A stretch of DNA of 64,000 nt from Martinezella lusitana (GCF_010668395.1 NZ_WUEY01000006.1:310001-374000), one strand, 5' to 3'. Positions 1-8,046 are shown, counted from the stretch's first letter. The notes: a model not told the origin generated them from the sequence alone. Numbers and translations are program-made.

Positions 1-1
1 C

Positions 2-316
2 CGGCGCGATGCCAGGGCGATCGCCGAGGCCGGCGCCTTCGCAATGGTGATCGAAGGCACGATTGAGCCGCTCGCCCGCGAGATCACCGCCGCAGTCGCC
101 ATCCCCACCATCGGCATCGGCGCCTCTGCGGCTTGCGATGGACAGATCCTCGTTTCCGACGACATGCTCGGCCTGTTCAACGATTTCAAGCCGCGCTTCG
201 TCAGGCATTTCGCGCAGCTGGCACCCTTGGTCTCGGAGGCGGCCGAAGCCTATGCCGAGGACGTGAGGGCTCGCACCTTCCCTGCTTTGGAGCATACGTT
301 CCAGCCAAAGAAATGA
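2..316 (+). CDS. panB: 3-methyl-2-oxobutanoate hydroxymethyltransferase, C-terminal part (cut by window start)
   Basis: PanB transfers a hydroxymethyl group from 5,10-methylene-tetrahydrofolate to 2-ketoisovalerate, giving ketopantoate, the first step of pantothenate synthesis in the cytoplasm. The reading frame is open from base 2 and ends at TGA 314-316, so about 104 C-terminal residues are present. The family's C-terminal signature is visible: a [21 protein letters not shown] stretch, then PTIGIGAS followed by CDGQILV and the DDMLGL loop. The upstream half lies outside the window. The gene converges on the DUF2164 gene with only 7 bases between the stop codons. Identification is confident from these motifs; nothing can be said about its promoter or about panC. 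Confidence 0.95.
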   Translation, partial: RRDARAIAEAGAFAMVIEGTIEPLAREITAAVAIPTIGIGASAACDGQILVSDDMLGLFNDFKPRFVRHFAQLAPLVSEAAEAYAEDVRARTFPALEHTFQPKK

Positions 317-323
317 GGCTCCG

Positions 324-575
324 TCAGCCTTTGGCCGGCTCCTTCTCCAAGAGATAGATGGCTTCGCCGAAATCTTCCATCTTGCTCACCAGGGCGGCAT
401 GGGCATCGCGCAGGCCCTGATTGTAGTAATACGGGCCGATTTCCGCCGTGAAGAAATCCAGCAGGAATTCGGCAGGCAGCGCGCCGATCGACTGGTCGAG
501 CTCATCGGCAAAATAACGCTGAAGACGGGCGACGATGGCAGCCTTCTCTTCCTTCGAAAACGTGATCTTCTTCAT
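324..575 (-). CDS. DUF2164 family protein
   Basis: This 83-residue protein starts at ATG 575 and has the layout of the DUF2164 family: a charged N-terminus, a central amphipathic stretch ending in FFTAEIGPYYYNQGLRDA, and a C-terminal helix. The YNQGLRDA segment is the recognisable part of the family. The function is unknown; there is no signal peptide or membrane segment, so it is probably a cytoplasmic helical protein. It stands alone on the minus strand, convergent with panB and divergent from azlC, with about 230 bases of shared upstream DNA. Confidence 0.85.
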   Translation of the reverse strand: MKKITFSKEEKAAIVARLQRYFADELDQSIGALPAEFLLDFFTAEIGPYYYNQGLRDAHAALVSKMEDFGEAIYLLEKEPAKG

Positions 576-611
576 CCTCGCTCCACTTTCTGATGCGTTC
601 AGGGAACTGCT

Positions 612-649
612 TCAAGGAAATCAATTGATCCATCAAGGAAATTCAATTG
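612..649. repeat. Tandem near-perfect direct repeat upstream of azlC
   Basis: Two copies of a 16-17 base unit, TCAAGGAAATCAATTG at 612-627 and the same with one inserted T at 633-649, are offset by 21-22 bases, about two helical turns. They sit in the divergent region between the DUF2164 gene and azlC. Spacing and position suit a tandem regulator site, but this is inference. Confidence 0.5.
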
Positions 650-762
650 CCGGGTTTGTACGCACGGCTTACTGCTCCGGCCATTGAGCGGCGGGAGGAG
701 CCGGTGCGCGGGGCTGCGCCCCTGCCGCACGCGATTCGCGCCACGGAATGCAAATATAGCAT

Positions 763-776
763 CCGGCATATGCCGG
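763..776. promoter_or_regulatory. 14-bp perfect palindrome before azlC
   Basis: CCGGCATATGCCGG is a perfect inverted repeat 27 bases upstream of the azlC start, just downstream of an AAATATAGC stretch that could be a -10 element. It could be an operator or a short mRNA hairpin; no regulator is identified. Confidence 0.35.
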
Positions 777-802
777 GTTTTCCATGAAGGGCAGAGCGGA
801 CC

Positions 803-1525
803 ATGAGTCGCGCGGAATTTCTTGAAGGGTTGAAGGGTGGCATTCCCGTCGGCCTTGCCGCAGCGCCCTTCGGCGCTCTGTTCGGCGCGCTGGCGCGCGA
901 TCAGGGCATGTCGCTTGGCGAGCTGACTTTGATGAGCGGCACGGTCTATGCCGGCGCCAGCCAGATGGTCGGGCTGGACCTCTTCGGCCACAATGTCCAG
1001 GCTTGGCTTATCGTGCTGTCGATCCTTGCGGTGAACTTCCGCCATGTGCTCTATTCGGCTGCAATCGCGCGCTATATCAGGCACTTTAGCCCGGTGGAAA
1101 AATTCTTCACCTTCTTCCTGCTGGTCGATCCGCAATTTGCAGAAACGATCAAACGCCAGGAAAGCGGCAAGCCCATCACCTTCGTCTGGTACATGGGCTT
1201 TGCGACGATGGTCTACATTCCCTGGGTGCTCATAAGCCTGATCGGCGGCCTCCTCGGCAGCCTGATCGGCGATCCGAGGGCCATCGGCCTCGATATCCTG
1301 TTGCCGATCTATTTCCTCGGCATCGTCCTGGGCTTCCGCAAGCGCGACAACTTCCTGCCGGTCGTGGCCGCGAGCGCCGTGGCATCGGCCATCGCGTATC
1401 GTTATGTCGGCTCGCCCTGGCATGTCAGCATCGGCGCGCTCGCCGGCGTTGCGCTTGCCGCGGTACTGCCGCCGGTCAAAGCCAACCGCAAGCCAGACCT
1501 CGCTCACGAAAACCACGAGGTCTGA
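803..1525 (+). CDS. azlC: AzlC family branched-chain amino acid exporter, large subunit
   Basis: This 240-residue integral membrane protein belongs to the AzlC (LIV-E) family, which with a small AzlD partner exports branched-chain amino acids or related compounds. Family features seen are the N-terminal EFLEGLKGGIPVGLAAAPFGALFGALA stretch (given in part), then LMSGTVYAGASQMV and several hydrophobic segments up to the C-terminus, consistent with multiple membrane spans. Start ATG 803 is chosen because it yields the family N-terminus; the ribosome site is weak (GCGGA). The stop is two bases before the azlD start, so the two subunits are surely co-translated. The substrate cannot be read from the sequence. 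Confidence 0.9.
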   Translation: MSRAEFLEGLKGGIPVGLAAAPFGALFGALARDQGMSLGELTLMSGTVYAGASQMVGLDLFGHNVQAWLIVLSILAVNFRHVLYSAAIARYIRHFSPVEKFFTFFLLVDPQFAETIKRQESGKPITFVWYMGFATMVYIPWVLISLIGGLLGSLIGDPRAIGLDILLPIYFLGIVLGFRKRDNFLPVVAASAVASAIAYRYVGSPWHVSIGALAGVALAAVLPPVKANRKPDLAHENHEV

Positions 1526-1527
1526 CC

Positions 1528-1839
1528 ATGCTCGATTTCAACCCGCACATGGTCCTGCTGATTGCCGCCGCGGCCGTGGTGACCTTCCTGACCCGCATCG
1601 GCGGCTACATCCTCATCGTCAAGATGACCCGCATTCCGCCGCGCGTCGAAGCGGCATTGAATGCCGTGCCCGCCGCCGTGCTCACGACCCTCGTCGCGCC
1701 CGCCTTCTTCATCGGCGGCTGGGACACCAAGGTAGCGATGCTGGCAGCCCTTCTCGTCGGCCTGCGCTATCCGTCGACCTATATGCTGGTCGCGGGCTGG
1801 ATCGTCGTGATGGCATGGCGCCATTCCATCGGCGCTTGA
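1528..1839 (+). CDS. azlD: AzlD family transporter, small subunit
   Basis: This 103-residue protein with about three or four hydrophobic segments starts two bases after the azlC stop. It matches the AzlD domain: an N-terminal membrane segment, the TFLTRIGGYIL motif near residues 18-28, a conserved PPRVEAALNAVPAAVLTTLVAP segment (partly quoted), and a final hydrophobic helix. It is the expected obligate partner of AzlC in the inner membrane. A strong hairpin follows 12 bases after the stop. Confidence 0.9.
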   Translation: MLDFNPHMVLLIAAAAVVTFLTRIGGYILIVKMTRIPPRVEAALNAVPAAVLTTLVAPAFFIGGWDTKVAMLAALLVGLRYPSTYMLVAGWIVVMAWRHSIGA

Positions 1840-1850
1840 GACGTTTCAGG

Positions 1851-1881
1851 ACCCCATCCGGCTTTCAAGGCCGGATGGGGT
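1851..1881. terminator. Convergent hairpin between azlD and aminopeptidase
   Basis: A perfect 12-bp stem ACCCCATCCGGC (1851-1862) / GCCGGATGGGGT (1870-1881) with a 7-base loop lies between two convergent stop codons. There is no long T tract, so it may act as a bidirectional or weak terminator. Confidence 0.65.
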
Positions 1882-1890
1882 CAGCGTTTC

Positions 1891-3726
1891 TCAGTGGCTG
1901 AGCTCGAGCGTGGCATTTTCAAGCCAGGCCCGGATGTCATGATCGTGGATCAACGGCATGAGCGCCTCGCGCGTCCGGGCGTGGTACTCGTTCAGCCAGT
2001 GCAGCTCCTCATGCGTCAGCAGCTCGACAAGCACGAGACTGCGGTCGATCGGGCAGAAGGTCAGCGTTTCGAAACCCAGCATCGGCATATCGCCGCCCTC
2101 GATCTCCTCGGGATCGCGAATATAGATCAGGTTCTCGATGCGGATGCCGAAATGGCCGGGGCGATAGTAGCCGGGTTCGTTGGAGAGGATCATGCCCGGC
2201 AGCAGCTCCTGCACCGCGAGCCGCGCTATGCGCTGCGGTCCCTCATGCACCGAAAGATAGGAACCGACACCGTGACCGGTGCCGTGGGCGAAATCGACGC
2301 CAGCCTTCCAGAGCGCGATGCGCGCGAGCGGATCGAGGTCGCAGCCGCGCGTGCCCTTCGGAAAACGCGCCGTGCTGATGGCGATCATCCCCTTCAGCAC
2401 CAGCGTGAACAGGCGCTTCTGCTCTTCGGAGACGAGGCCGATGCCGACAGTGCGAGTGATGTCCGTGGTGCCGTTGATGTATTGCGCACCCGAGTCGATC
2501 AGGAACAGTTCGCCGGCCTGTATCGGCCGGTCGCTCGCCGTCGTCACGCGGTAGTGCATGATGGCGGCATGTTCGCCGGCGCCGGAAATCGTATCGAAGG
2601 AAATGTCCTTCAGCGGGTTCTGCATGCTTTCGCCGACTCGGGCACGGCAGGCTTCCAGCCGTTCGGCGGCGGCAATCTCCGTCACCGTTCCCGGCTTGCT
2701 CGTCTCCAGCCAATAGAGGAATTCGACCATGGCGGCGCCATCCTGCAGGTGAGCGGCTGCCGATCCGTTGATTTCGGCGGCATTCTTGCAGGCGCGTGGC
2801 AGCTTGGCCGGATCATTGCCCTCCACGACATCGCCGCCCTCGTGGCGGATGATGTCCGTAAGCGCGTGGGAAGCAAGATCCGGATCGATCAGGATGCGTC
2901 CGCCATTGGCGGCGGCAACGGCCAGCCGCTTGACGAGTTCGGATGGCGGCAGCTGCTTGCAGATCTGAGTCAGATAGGCTTCCGCCTCAACCTTGGTCTT
3001 GCGCTTGTCGAGGAAGAGTTCGGCCTCGCCTTCCGCATAGATGATGGCGCGCGCCAAGGGGTGCGGCGTGTGCGGCACGTCGCTGCCACGGATGTTGAAA
3101 ATCCAGGCGACCGAAGACGGATCGGTAATCAGCACCGCCTTCAAATTCTTTTCCTTGAGATTGGCGGCGATGGTCGCAAGCTTGTCCTTCGCCAGGACGC
3201 CGGCCTGCGCGATATCCTGAATGATGACGCCGCCGAGCGGCTCGGCCGGCCGGTCCGTCCAAAGCTTGTCGAGCGGATTGTGCGGGAGAAAGACAAGCTT
3301 GCCGTCGATTTCAGCCAGTGCCTTCTCCAGCCGGCGCACCTCTGCGCCGGTATGCAGCCACGGATCGATGCCGAGCCGGAAGCCTTTCTTCGCATGGCGT
3401 GGCAGCCAGAGATGCGGCGGCTCGTTCACCAGATCGCCGCCGGTGAAGACGGTTCGGTCCACCTGCTCGGCAAGCTGCGTCACATAGCGGCCATCGACGA
3501 AGACGACTGCCTCGGACTGTGTCACAAGGGCAACACCTGCCGATCCCGTGAAGCCGGTGAGCCACGCAAGGCGCTCCGAACATCTGGGCACATACTCGCC
3601 CTGATACTCGTCGGCACGCGGCACGAGGAAGCCGTCAATGCCGAGATCGCCGAAAGCGGCGCGCAGACCGGCGACCCTCTCGCGACCGAATTGCGGGGTG
3701 GAAGTGACGTCGAAAGACTGAAACAT
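1891..3726 (-). CDS. Aminopeptidase P family (M24B) Xaa-Pro metallopeptidase
   Basis: This 611-residue cytoplasmic metallopeptidase is predicted to remove an N-terminal residue preceding proline. It has the long three-domain layout of eukaryotic-type aminopeptidase P (two creatinase-like N-terminal domains, then the pita-bread M24 domain). Metal ligands are visible in order: the DSGAQYINGTTDITRT segment with two Asp, the His of GTGHGVGSYLSVHEGP, the Glu of LSNEPGYYRPG, and the Glu of GIRIENL. An in-frame TTG lies 12 bases upstream (3738), but ATG 3726 gives the typical MFQSFDVTSTPQF start. It is a single gene, convergent with azlD; its upstream region is shared with the small ORF at 4070. The exact substrate is not known. 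Confidence 0.92.
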   Translation of the reverse strand: MFQSFDVTSTPQFGRERVAGLRAAFGDLGIDGFLVPRADEYQGEYVPRCSERLAWLTGFTGSAGVALVTQSEAVVFVDGRYVTQLAEQVDRTVFTGGDLVNEPPHLWLPRHAKKGFRLGIDPWLHTGAEVRRLEKALAEIDGKLVFLPHNPLDKLWTDRPAEPLGGVIIQDIAQAGVLAKDKLATIAANLKEKNLKAVLITDPSSVAWIFNIRGSDVPHTPHPLARAIIYAEGEAELFLDKRKTKVEAEAYLTQICKQLPPSELVKRLAVAAANGGRILIDPDLASHALTDIIRHEGGDVVEGNDPAKLPRACKNAAEINGSAAAHLQDGAAMVEFLYWLETSKPGTVTEIAAAERLEACRARVGESMQNPLKDISFDTISGAGEHAAIMHYRVTTASDRPIQAGELFLIDSGAQYINGTTDITRTVGIGLVSEEQKRLFTLVLKGMIAISTARFPKGTRGCDLDPLARIALWKAGVDFAHGTGHGVGSYLSVHEGPQRIARLAVQELLPGMILSNEPGYYRPGHFGIRIENLIYIRDPEEIEGGDMPMLGFETLTFCPIDRSLVLVELLTHEELHWLNEYHARTREALMPLIHDHDIRAWLENATLELSH

Positions 3727-3777
3727 GGCCTGATCCAAGACTGGTGAAGAATCCGCGAAACTGAATGCTGCCAGTAT

Positions 3778-3815
3778 GTTAGAGCATGATTGCGCGAAGT
3801 GCGACGTGATTTTCG
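3778..3815. repeat. Degenerate rhizobial intergenic repeat
   Basis: TTAGAGCATGATTGCG followed by GAAGTGCGACGTGATTTTCGG resembles the abundant Rhizobiaceae element with the pattern TTAGAGCATGAT, GAAAAGTG, GCGGTTTTCGG. The match is from memory of that repeat and is imperfect. Confidence 0.4.
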
Positions 3816-3926
3816 GTCACGATGGCAATATGCGCGACAAGGGCCACGTCTCCCCCTCCTCCAGCGCTCTGACAGGTCTCTCGCCGTTAACGAATCCGCC
3901 CATTTCATGGGCATGGTTGGCCAAAT

Positions 3927-3954
3927 ATGACATCTTCACGGCAGGCAATATGCA
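3927..3954 (+). promoter_or_regulatory. Candidate sigma-70-type promoter for the small ORF
   Basis: ATGACA (3927-3932) and TATGCA (3949-3954) are separated by 16 bases, five and four matches to the -35 and -10 consensus. It would give a leader of about 110 bases before the ATG at 4070. This is a weak prediction. Confidence 0.3.
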
Positions 3955-4069
3955 TAACGCGCATAGCTCCCATGAGGCCGCCCCCCTGCCACGCCGACGG
4001 ACGAGTCGCTATATCCGCGTCATCAAACGGGGTTCACGAAGAACCAGCTCAAACTAAGGACTGAAAACA

Positions 4070-4210
4070 ATGCCTATCACCCGCTCCGCATATGTTAGCC
4101 CGGCGCTGGCTGGCGAGCGTCGCACCGTACGCCACTCTGTCGGCTCGCTTCGTCAGCTCGAAGTCGAAACCGCCAAGGCAATCGGCGCAAGCCGTGGCGG
4201 TCACCGCTAA
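4070..4210 (+). CDS. Small basic protein, 46 residues, unknown
   Basis: An ATG at 4070 preceded by AAGGA (4056-4060, 9-base spacing) opens a 46-codon frame ending in TAA 4208-4210. The product starts MPITRSAYVSPALAGERR and ends AIGASRGGHR; it is basic, hydrophilic and lacks any membrane segment or cysteine. A rho-independent terminator follows about 140 bases later, so the gene looks like a complete single-gene transcript. I do not recognise a family. The good ribosome site, own terminator and isolation between two unrelated genes support it being real; a chance ORF remains possible. Confidence 0.6.
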   Translation: MPITRSAYVSPALAGERRTVRHSVGSLRQLEVETAKAIGASRGGHR

Positions 4211-4352
4211 GAGATTTATGAGCTACGCGTTCTAAGCCGATCGCAATCCGGTTCTCCTCCTCCCTCCCGGACCGCGATCAGAACGCTAGAGCCCGCTTGA
4301 GCACTCCTCCTCCACACGCTCGCGGGCAAGATCGGCGAAAGTCGATCTTCAA

Positions 4353-4379
4353 GGCGGTGCTTCGGCACCGCCTTTTTTT
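4353..4379 (+). terminator. Strong rho-independent terminator
   Basis: The 8-bp stem GGCGGTGC / GCACCGCC with a TTCG tetraloop is followed directly by seven T residues on the plus strand. It ends the transcript of the 46-residue ORF and shields convergent prmA. Confidence 0.9.
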
Positions 4380-4409
4380 GTCTGCGCTCGTATCAGGAAA
4401 GTGACCGGC

Positions 4410-5288
4410 TCAAGGCCGGTCGAGATGGATGGTAACCCAGCCATTGCGCCAGATCGTGCGCACATGACGCAGCTTCGCGCCATTATAGGCGGCAAGAACC
4501 TTCCAGCGCTGCTCCGCGAGGATGCCTGATAGAATGACCGAGCCGCCCGGCGCCAGATGAGCGACAAGCTGTGGCGCCATCTTGATGAGCGGACGCGCAA
4601 GAATGTTGGCGATAATCAGGTCGAAGGGTCCGTGACGGGAAAAGGCCGTGGAATGAAAGCCCGGCGCGGTCTCCAGCGCGATACCCGAAACGATTCCATT
4701 GCCGCGAACATTCTCGCGGGCGACCCGCACGGCAACCGGATCGATATCGGTCGCCAGAACCGGAATGTTTCGCAGTTTGCGCACGGCAATCGCCAGAACG
4801 CCGCTGCCGGTGCCGAGATCGAGCGCATTGCGCACGCGGCGGCTGGCAAGAACCGTCTCGATCGTCTCAAGGCAACCTGCCGTCGTCCCATGATGGCCGG
4901 TGCCGAAGGCCTGGCCGGCCTCGATCTCGATTGCGATATCGCTGGCACCGACCTTGTCGCGATCATGCGAACCATGAACGAGGAAGCGGCCGGCACGCAC
5001 GGGCTTCAGCCCTTCCAGCGACTTGGCGATCCAGTCGATATCGGGAAGCACCTCCCTTTGAATGGCAAGTCCAGCAAATTGAGGCTTCAGAAGAGCTTCG
5101 AACCGGCCGTATACCTCGTCTTCATCCGCGGCATACAGATAGATCGAAGCTTCCCAGACATCGTTCTTCTCGTCGATTTCCGTCGTTGCAATCGGAAACT
5201 CTTCGTCCTCGAAAACCGGCGTCATCAAATCCAGGATCTGCTCGGCCCTTTTCTCGGTCGTCGTCACATAAAGGCGAATCTCGCTCAA
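4410..5288 (-). CDS. prmA: Ribosomal protein L11 methyltransferase
   Basis: PrmA trimethylates several positions of ribosomal protein L11 using S-adenosylmethionine. The 292-residue protein has the L11-recognising N-terminal domain (about 1-100) and a Rossmann methyltransferase domain with the SAM motif ALDLGTGSGVLAIA near residues 158-171. The FGTGHHGTT loop and a later LIIANILARPL segment (the NPPY-like motif) are diagnostic. The frame begins at TTG 5288 (MSEIRLYV), with no in-frame ATG nearby that keeps the domain intact; GAGCGACGAG just upstream is a modest ribosome site. It lies 20 bases after the FAD monooxygenase and may be the last gene of a three-gene minus-strand operon. Confidence 0.95.
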   Translation of the reverse strand: MSEIRLYVTTTEKRAEQILDLMTPVFEDEEFPIATTEIDEKNDVWEASIYLYAADEDEVYGRFEALLKPQFAGLAIQREVLPDIDWIAKSLEGLKPVRAGRFLVHGSHDRDKVGASDIAIEIEAGQAFGTGHHGTTAGCLETIETVLASRRVRNALDLGTGSGVLAIAVRKLRNIPVLATDIDPVAVRVARENVRGNGIVSGIALETAPGFHSTAFSRHGPFDLIIANILARPLIKMAPQLVAHLAPGGSVILSGILAEQRWKVLAAYNGAKLRHVRTIWRNGWVTIHLDRP

Positions 5289-5308
5289 CTCGTCGCTCTT
5301 TCTCGTTT

Positions 5309-6457
5309 CTATTCGGCCCAGTCGATCCAGGGCGGTCTTTTCGTGTCATAGCCGGCTATGCTCTGAAGGAGAGCCCTGCGCGCCGGACCGAAACGCAAAA
5401 GCAGCGGCGCAAGGAGATTGCGCGCTGCGATCGCAAGCGGATTTCTCATGGTTACCAGCCGCGTCAGGCCGTAGGTCTGCTTCAAAACCTGCTTCACGGC
5501 GGGAATTCTGAGGCCCGAATACTCCTGTTCGCGGCCTTCCGCAATGAGCCAAGCAAGCCAGCAAGCATCCTCGATGCCGAGATTCATGCCCCGTGCGCCG
5601 GCAGGCGAATGGATGTGCGCGGCGTCGCCGGCAAGAAACACATTCCCCTTGGCCATCGGCTCGACATGCCGGAAGTTGATACGAAATTGCGATGTCCACG
5701 TCTTCTCCGCAACCGGAGCCGGATGAACGATGCGGCTTTCGAAATCCTCCAGCGTCGAAAGATAGCGGATGATGTCGGCCGCCACCGGCAAGCGCGCGAC
5801 CATGCCAGGATCGAATATCGATACCTCGCCGTAATGCGTGTCGACCGGGCCTGCATAACGAAAATCGACGAGATAGAAGGAGGCCTCGAGCGCCTCGCCC
5901 GGAAAACCGGCACCCAGCGCCTTGCGGATGACCGAATGCGCCCCATCGGCGCCGATCAGGATATCCGGCCGAACCGTCTCCGACGACCCGTCGGCCTTGT
6001 GCAATACGACCTCTGGCTTCCGAAAATCGGCTATGTCCCCGGCGGCAACCGCCGTCTGCCATTCGGGCACGATGCCATGGGTGGAGAGTGCCTCCAGTAA
6101 CAGCCGCTCGGTATTGCCCTGCGACAAGGCACGAATGGCGCTGAAGCGGCCGGGCACCTGTCTCGTATCCAGCTGGATGAGCATCTTTTCGCCGGAGTGA
6201 ACGCGAAAATGCTCGATCGGCTGCGCGGCAGCGATGATATGGTCCGTAACACCGGAGGGAGACAGGAGCGTCAGCGTACGCGCGTTGACACCGAGTGCGC
6301 GGCTTTCTTCCAGCGGCGTCGGGCCTGCTCCATCATCGACAATGCGTGGCGAGAAGCCGCGCCGGGCAAGTTCCAGTGCGGCAGCAAGGCCGACCGGCCC
6401 CGCCCCTGCAATCAATATGGATCTGGACTTCCCCTCTTCGCCGATCCCTACGGCCAT
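5309..6457 (-). CDS. FAD-dependent aromatic-ring-type monooxygenase
   Basis: This 382-residue flavoprotein resembles the PheA/TfdB/UbiH group of class A monooxygenases. The N-terminal dinucleotide motif GAGPVGLAAALELARRG is near residues 17-33, the DG motif appears as ILIGADGAHSVIRKALG around 165-181, and the GD motif as VFLAGDAAHIHSPAGARGMNLGIEDA around 275-300 (partly quoted). No C-terminal thioredoxin-like extension is present, so it is the short form. It starts 7 bases after the SCO gene, implying co-transcription. The substrate is unknown; hydroxylation of a phenolic compound is the family default, not evidence. Confidence 0.85.
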   Translation of the reverse strand: MAVGIGEEGKSRSILIAGAGPVGLAAALELARRGFSPRIVDDGAGPTPLEESRALGVNARTLTLLSPSGVTDHIIAAAQPIEHFRVHSGEKMLIQLDTRQVPGRFSAIRALSQGNTERLLLEALSTHGIVPEWQTAVAAGDIADFRKPEVVLHKADGSSETVRPDILIGADGAHSVIRKALGAGFPGEALEASFYLVDFRYAGPVDTHYGEVSIFDPGMVARLPVAADIIRYLSTLEDFESRIVHPAPVAEKTWTSQFRINFRHVEPMAKGNVFLAGDAAHIHSPAGARGMNLGIEDACWLAWLIAEGREQEYSGLRIPAVKQVLKQTYGLTRLVTMRNPLAIAARNLLAPLLLRFGPARRALLQSIAGYDTKRPPWIDWAE

Positions 6458-6464
6458 GCGGCGC

Positions 6465-7067
6465 CTATCCCTTCTTGATCAGGTTCTCCAGCTTCTTCAC
6501 CGCCACATCCGGATCCTCCTCGTAGGCGATGGTTCCGGCAAAGCGGCCTGCCGAATCCAGCAGGAAGACGGAAGCGGTATGATCCATCGTATAGTCGCCG
6601 TTCGGCTGCTTGTCGTCCACCGGCACCTTCTTGGCGTAGACACGAAAGCCCTTCACCATGTCCATCACCTTCGCAGGATCCCCGGAAATGCCGGTGATGC
6701 GCTTGGAAACGTTGGAGACATACTGGTCCATGATGGCCGGCGTGTCACGATCGGGATCGACGGTCACGAAATAGGCATTGAGCTTGCTGCCATCCGGATC
6801 GATCTTCTCCAGCCAGCCGTTCAGCTCGAACAGTGTCGTCGGGCAGACGTCCGGGCAATGCGTATAGCCGAAGAATATGGCCGATGGCTTGCCGCGAAAC
6901 GCCTGCTCGCTGATCGGCTGGCCCCTCTGCGAGACGAGCGTGAAAGGCACGCCATAGGGCCCGGATGCCGCCACCTCGGGCGATCTGCCGCCGCCAAAGC
7001 TCAGCCAACCCAATATTCCGGCCACGACCAACACGGCCACCCAAACCAAAATCCGCACGCTTCTCAT
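6465..7067 (-). CDS. SCO1/SenC/PrrC family copper chaperone-like protein
   Basis: This 200-residue thioredoxin-fold protein is anchored by one N-terminal membrane segment (about residues 5-25), with the domain facing the periplasm. The copper ligands of the family are visible: Cys-x3-Cys in FGYTHCPDVCPTT around residues 75-87, and the distal His in the YTMDHTASVFLLD segment. Such proteins deliver copper to cytochrome c oxidase. ATG 7067 has a GAGGAA ribosome site 7 bases upstream. It is the first gene of a tight minus-strand group with the FAD monooxygenase and prmA, which is an unexpected functional mix. Confidence 0.92.
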   Translation of the reverse strand: MRSVRILVWVAVLVVAGILGWLSFGGGRSPEVAASGPYGVPFTLVSQRGQPISEQAFRGKPSAIFFGYTHCPDVCPTTLFELNGWLEKIDPDGSKLNAYFVTVDPDRDTPAIMDQYVSNVSKRITGISGDPAKVMDMVKGFRVYAKKVPVDDKQPNGDYTMDHTASVFLLDSAGRFAGTIAYEEDPDVAVKKLENLIKKG

Positions 7068-7518
7068 GACTGCATTCCTCGCCAGACCCGGCGACCGCGC
7101 CTCAAAAGCAGCACGGTCGGCCTCCTAGCCGATGTAACGGCTCGAAGTGGAGGACGCAATTCAAGAAGATGTTCAGAAGAGGCCGAAATCGTCGCAGCAT
7201 GAGCTTCGAGGTCCTTCAGGGCACGATCATTCCGTTTTTCCGCTCTTCGCGGCCTGGCGGGACGAAATCTACATCGATGTTAAACCAATCCTAACCTGTC
7301 CGCGCCAACATTCCGGATAAGGATCGAACTCCACTTCGCTCGCCGACGGAAAGTCCGGCAAGCTTCTTTATCTCAGAAGGGCATGACGCCCGCCGGACAA
7401 GCCAGGCGCCTCGCGCCGAAGCACCGGACGCTGTCGCTGCCCAAGCTGCTCCAGCCGATCACTCTTTTTCAATCGAGAGCGTCGCTTGCCGGCGATGCCA
7501 ACCGGGAAGTCTTCGAAT
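7068..7518. other. Divergent intergenic region between the SCO gene and cheW, 451 bases
   Basis: I see no convincing gene here. A CtrA-like motif TTAA-N7-CTAA lies at 7280-7294. The frame of cheW is open further upstream, but no good ribosome site supports a longer protein. Confidence 0.5.
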
Positions 7519-7983
7519 ATGACGAACGCCATCAAGCAATCCGGCGCCTATCTGGAAATCGTCTCCTTCCACCTTGGCGATCAGGAATTCTGCATCGACA
7601 TCATGGCTATCCGCGAAATCCGCGGCTGGGCGCCGGTGACGCCGATGCCGCATACGCCACCTTACGTGCTCGGCCTCATCAACCTGCGCGGCGCGGTGAT
7701 CCCGGTCATCGACATGGCCTGCCGCCTTGGCATGAAGATGACGGAGCCTTCGGAGCGCTCAGCCATCATCGTCACGGATATTGCCGGCAAGCTCGTCGGT
7801 CTCCTGGTCGAGCAGGTATCGGACATGATGTCGATCAAAAGCGAGGATTTGCAACCAGCACCGGAAATCATCCCGGAAGCCCAGCGCGCTTTCTGCCGCG
7901 GCATCGTGGCGCTGGAAAAGACCATGGTCTGCTTCCTCAACCTCGATACGGTCATTGCGGATCAGCTGGCACAAGCCGCCTGA
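7519..7983 (+). CDS. cheW: Chemotaxis coupling protein CheW
   Basis: CheW bridges chemoreceptors and the CheA kinase at the inner face of the membrane. The 154-residue protein is a complete single CheW domain: the N-terminal YLEIVSFHLGDQEFCIDIMA strand pair, the IREIRGW stretch, PYVLGLINLRGAVIPVIDMA near residues 50-70, and the C-terminal LNLDTVI segment. An in-frame ATG lies 33 bases upstream (7486), but the start MTNAIKQSGAYLEIV matches the usual rhizobial protein. No other chemotaxis genes are nearby, so this is a detached cheW, as in many rhizobia where it lies outside the main che operon. A strong terminator follows. Confidence 0.95.
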   Translation: MTNAIKQSGAYLEIVSFHLGDQEFCIDIMAIREIRGWAPVTPMPHTPPYVLGLINLRGAVIPVIDMACRLGMKMTEPSERSAIIVTDIAGKLVGLLVEQVSDMMSIKSEDLQPAPEIIPEAQRAFCRGIVALEKTMVCFLNLDTVIADQLAQAA

Positions 7984-8009
7984 TTTCAACAAGTTAGCCA
8001 TAAAAAGAA

Positions 8010-8046
8010 GATCGCCCTGGAGCCAAGCTTCAGGGCGATCGTTTTT
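8010..8046 (+). terminator. Terminator after cheW
   Basis: The perfect 10-bp stem GATCGCCCTG (8010-8019) / CAGGGCGATC (8031-8040) is followed by GTTTTT. It lies 26 bases after the cheW stop. Confidence 0.85.

Larger units (their letters stand above)
3739..4069. other. Divergent intergenic region, 331 bases
   Basis: No gene is visible here. The region holds a degenerate copy of a rhizobial intergenic repeat (3778-3815), a possible plus-strand promoter (3927-3954) and the leader of the 46-residue ORF. Part of it is AT-richer than the genes on either side. Confidence 0.5.

Noticed and set aside
1894..3747. 617-codon open frame on the plus strand
   Set aside because: It is exactly antisense to the aminopeptidase P gene, is rich in Arg and Ala, and shows no domain; such frames are common opposite GC-rich genes.
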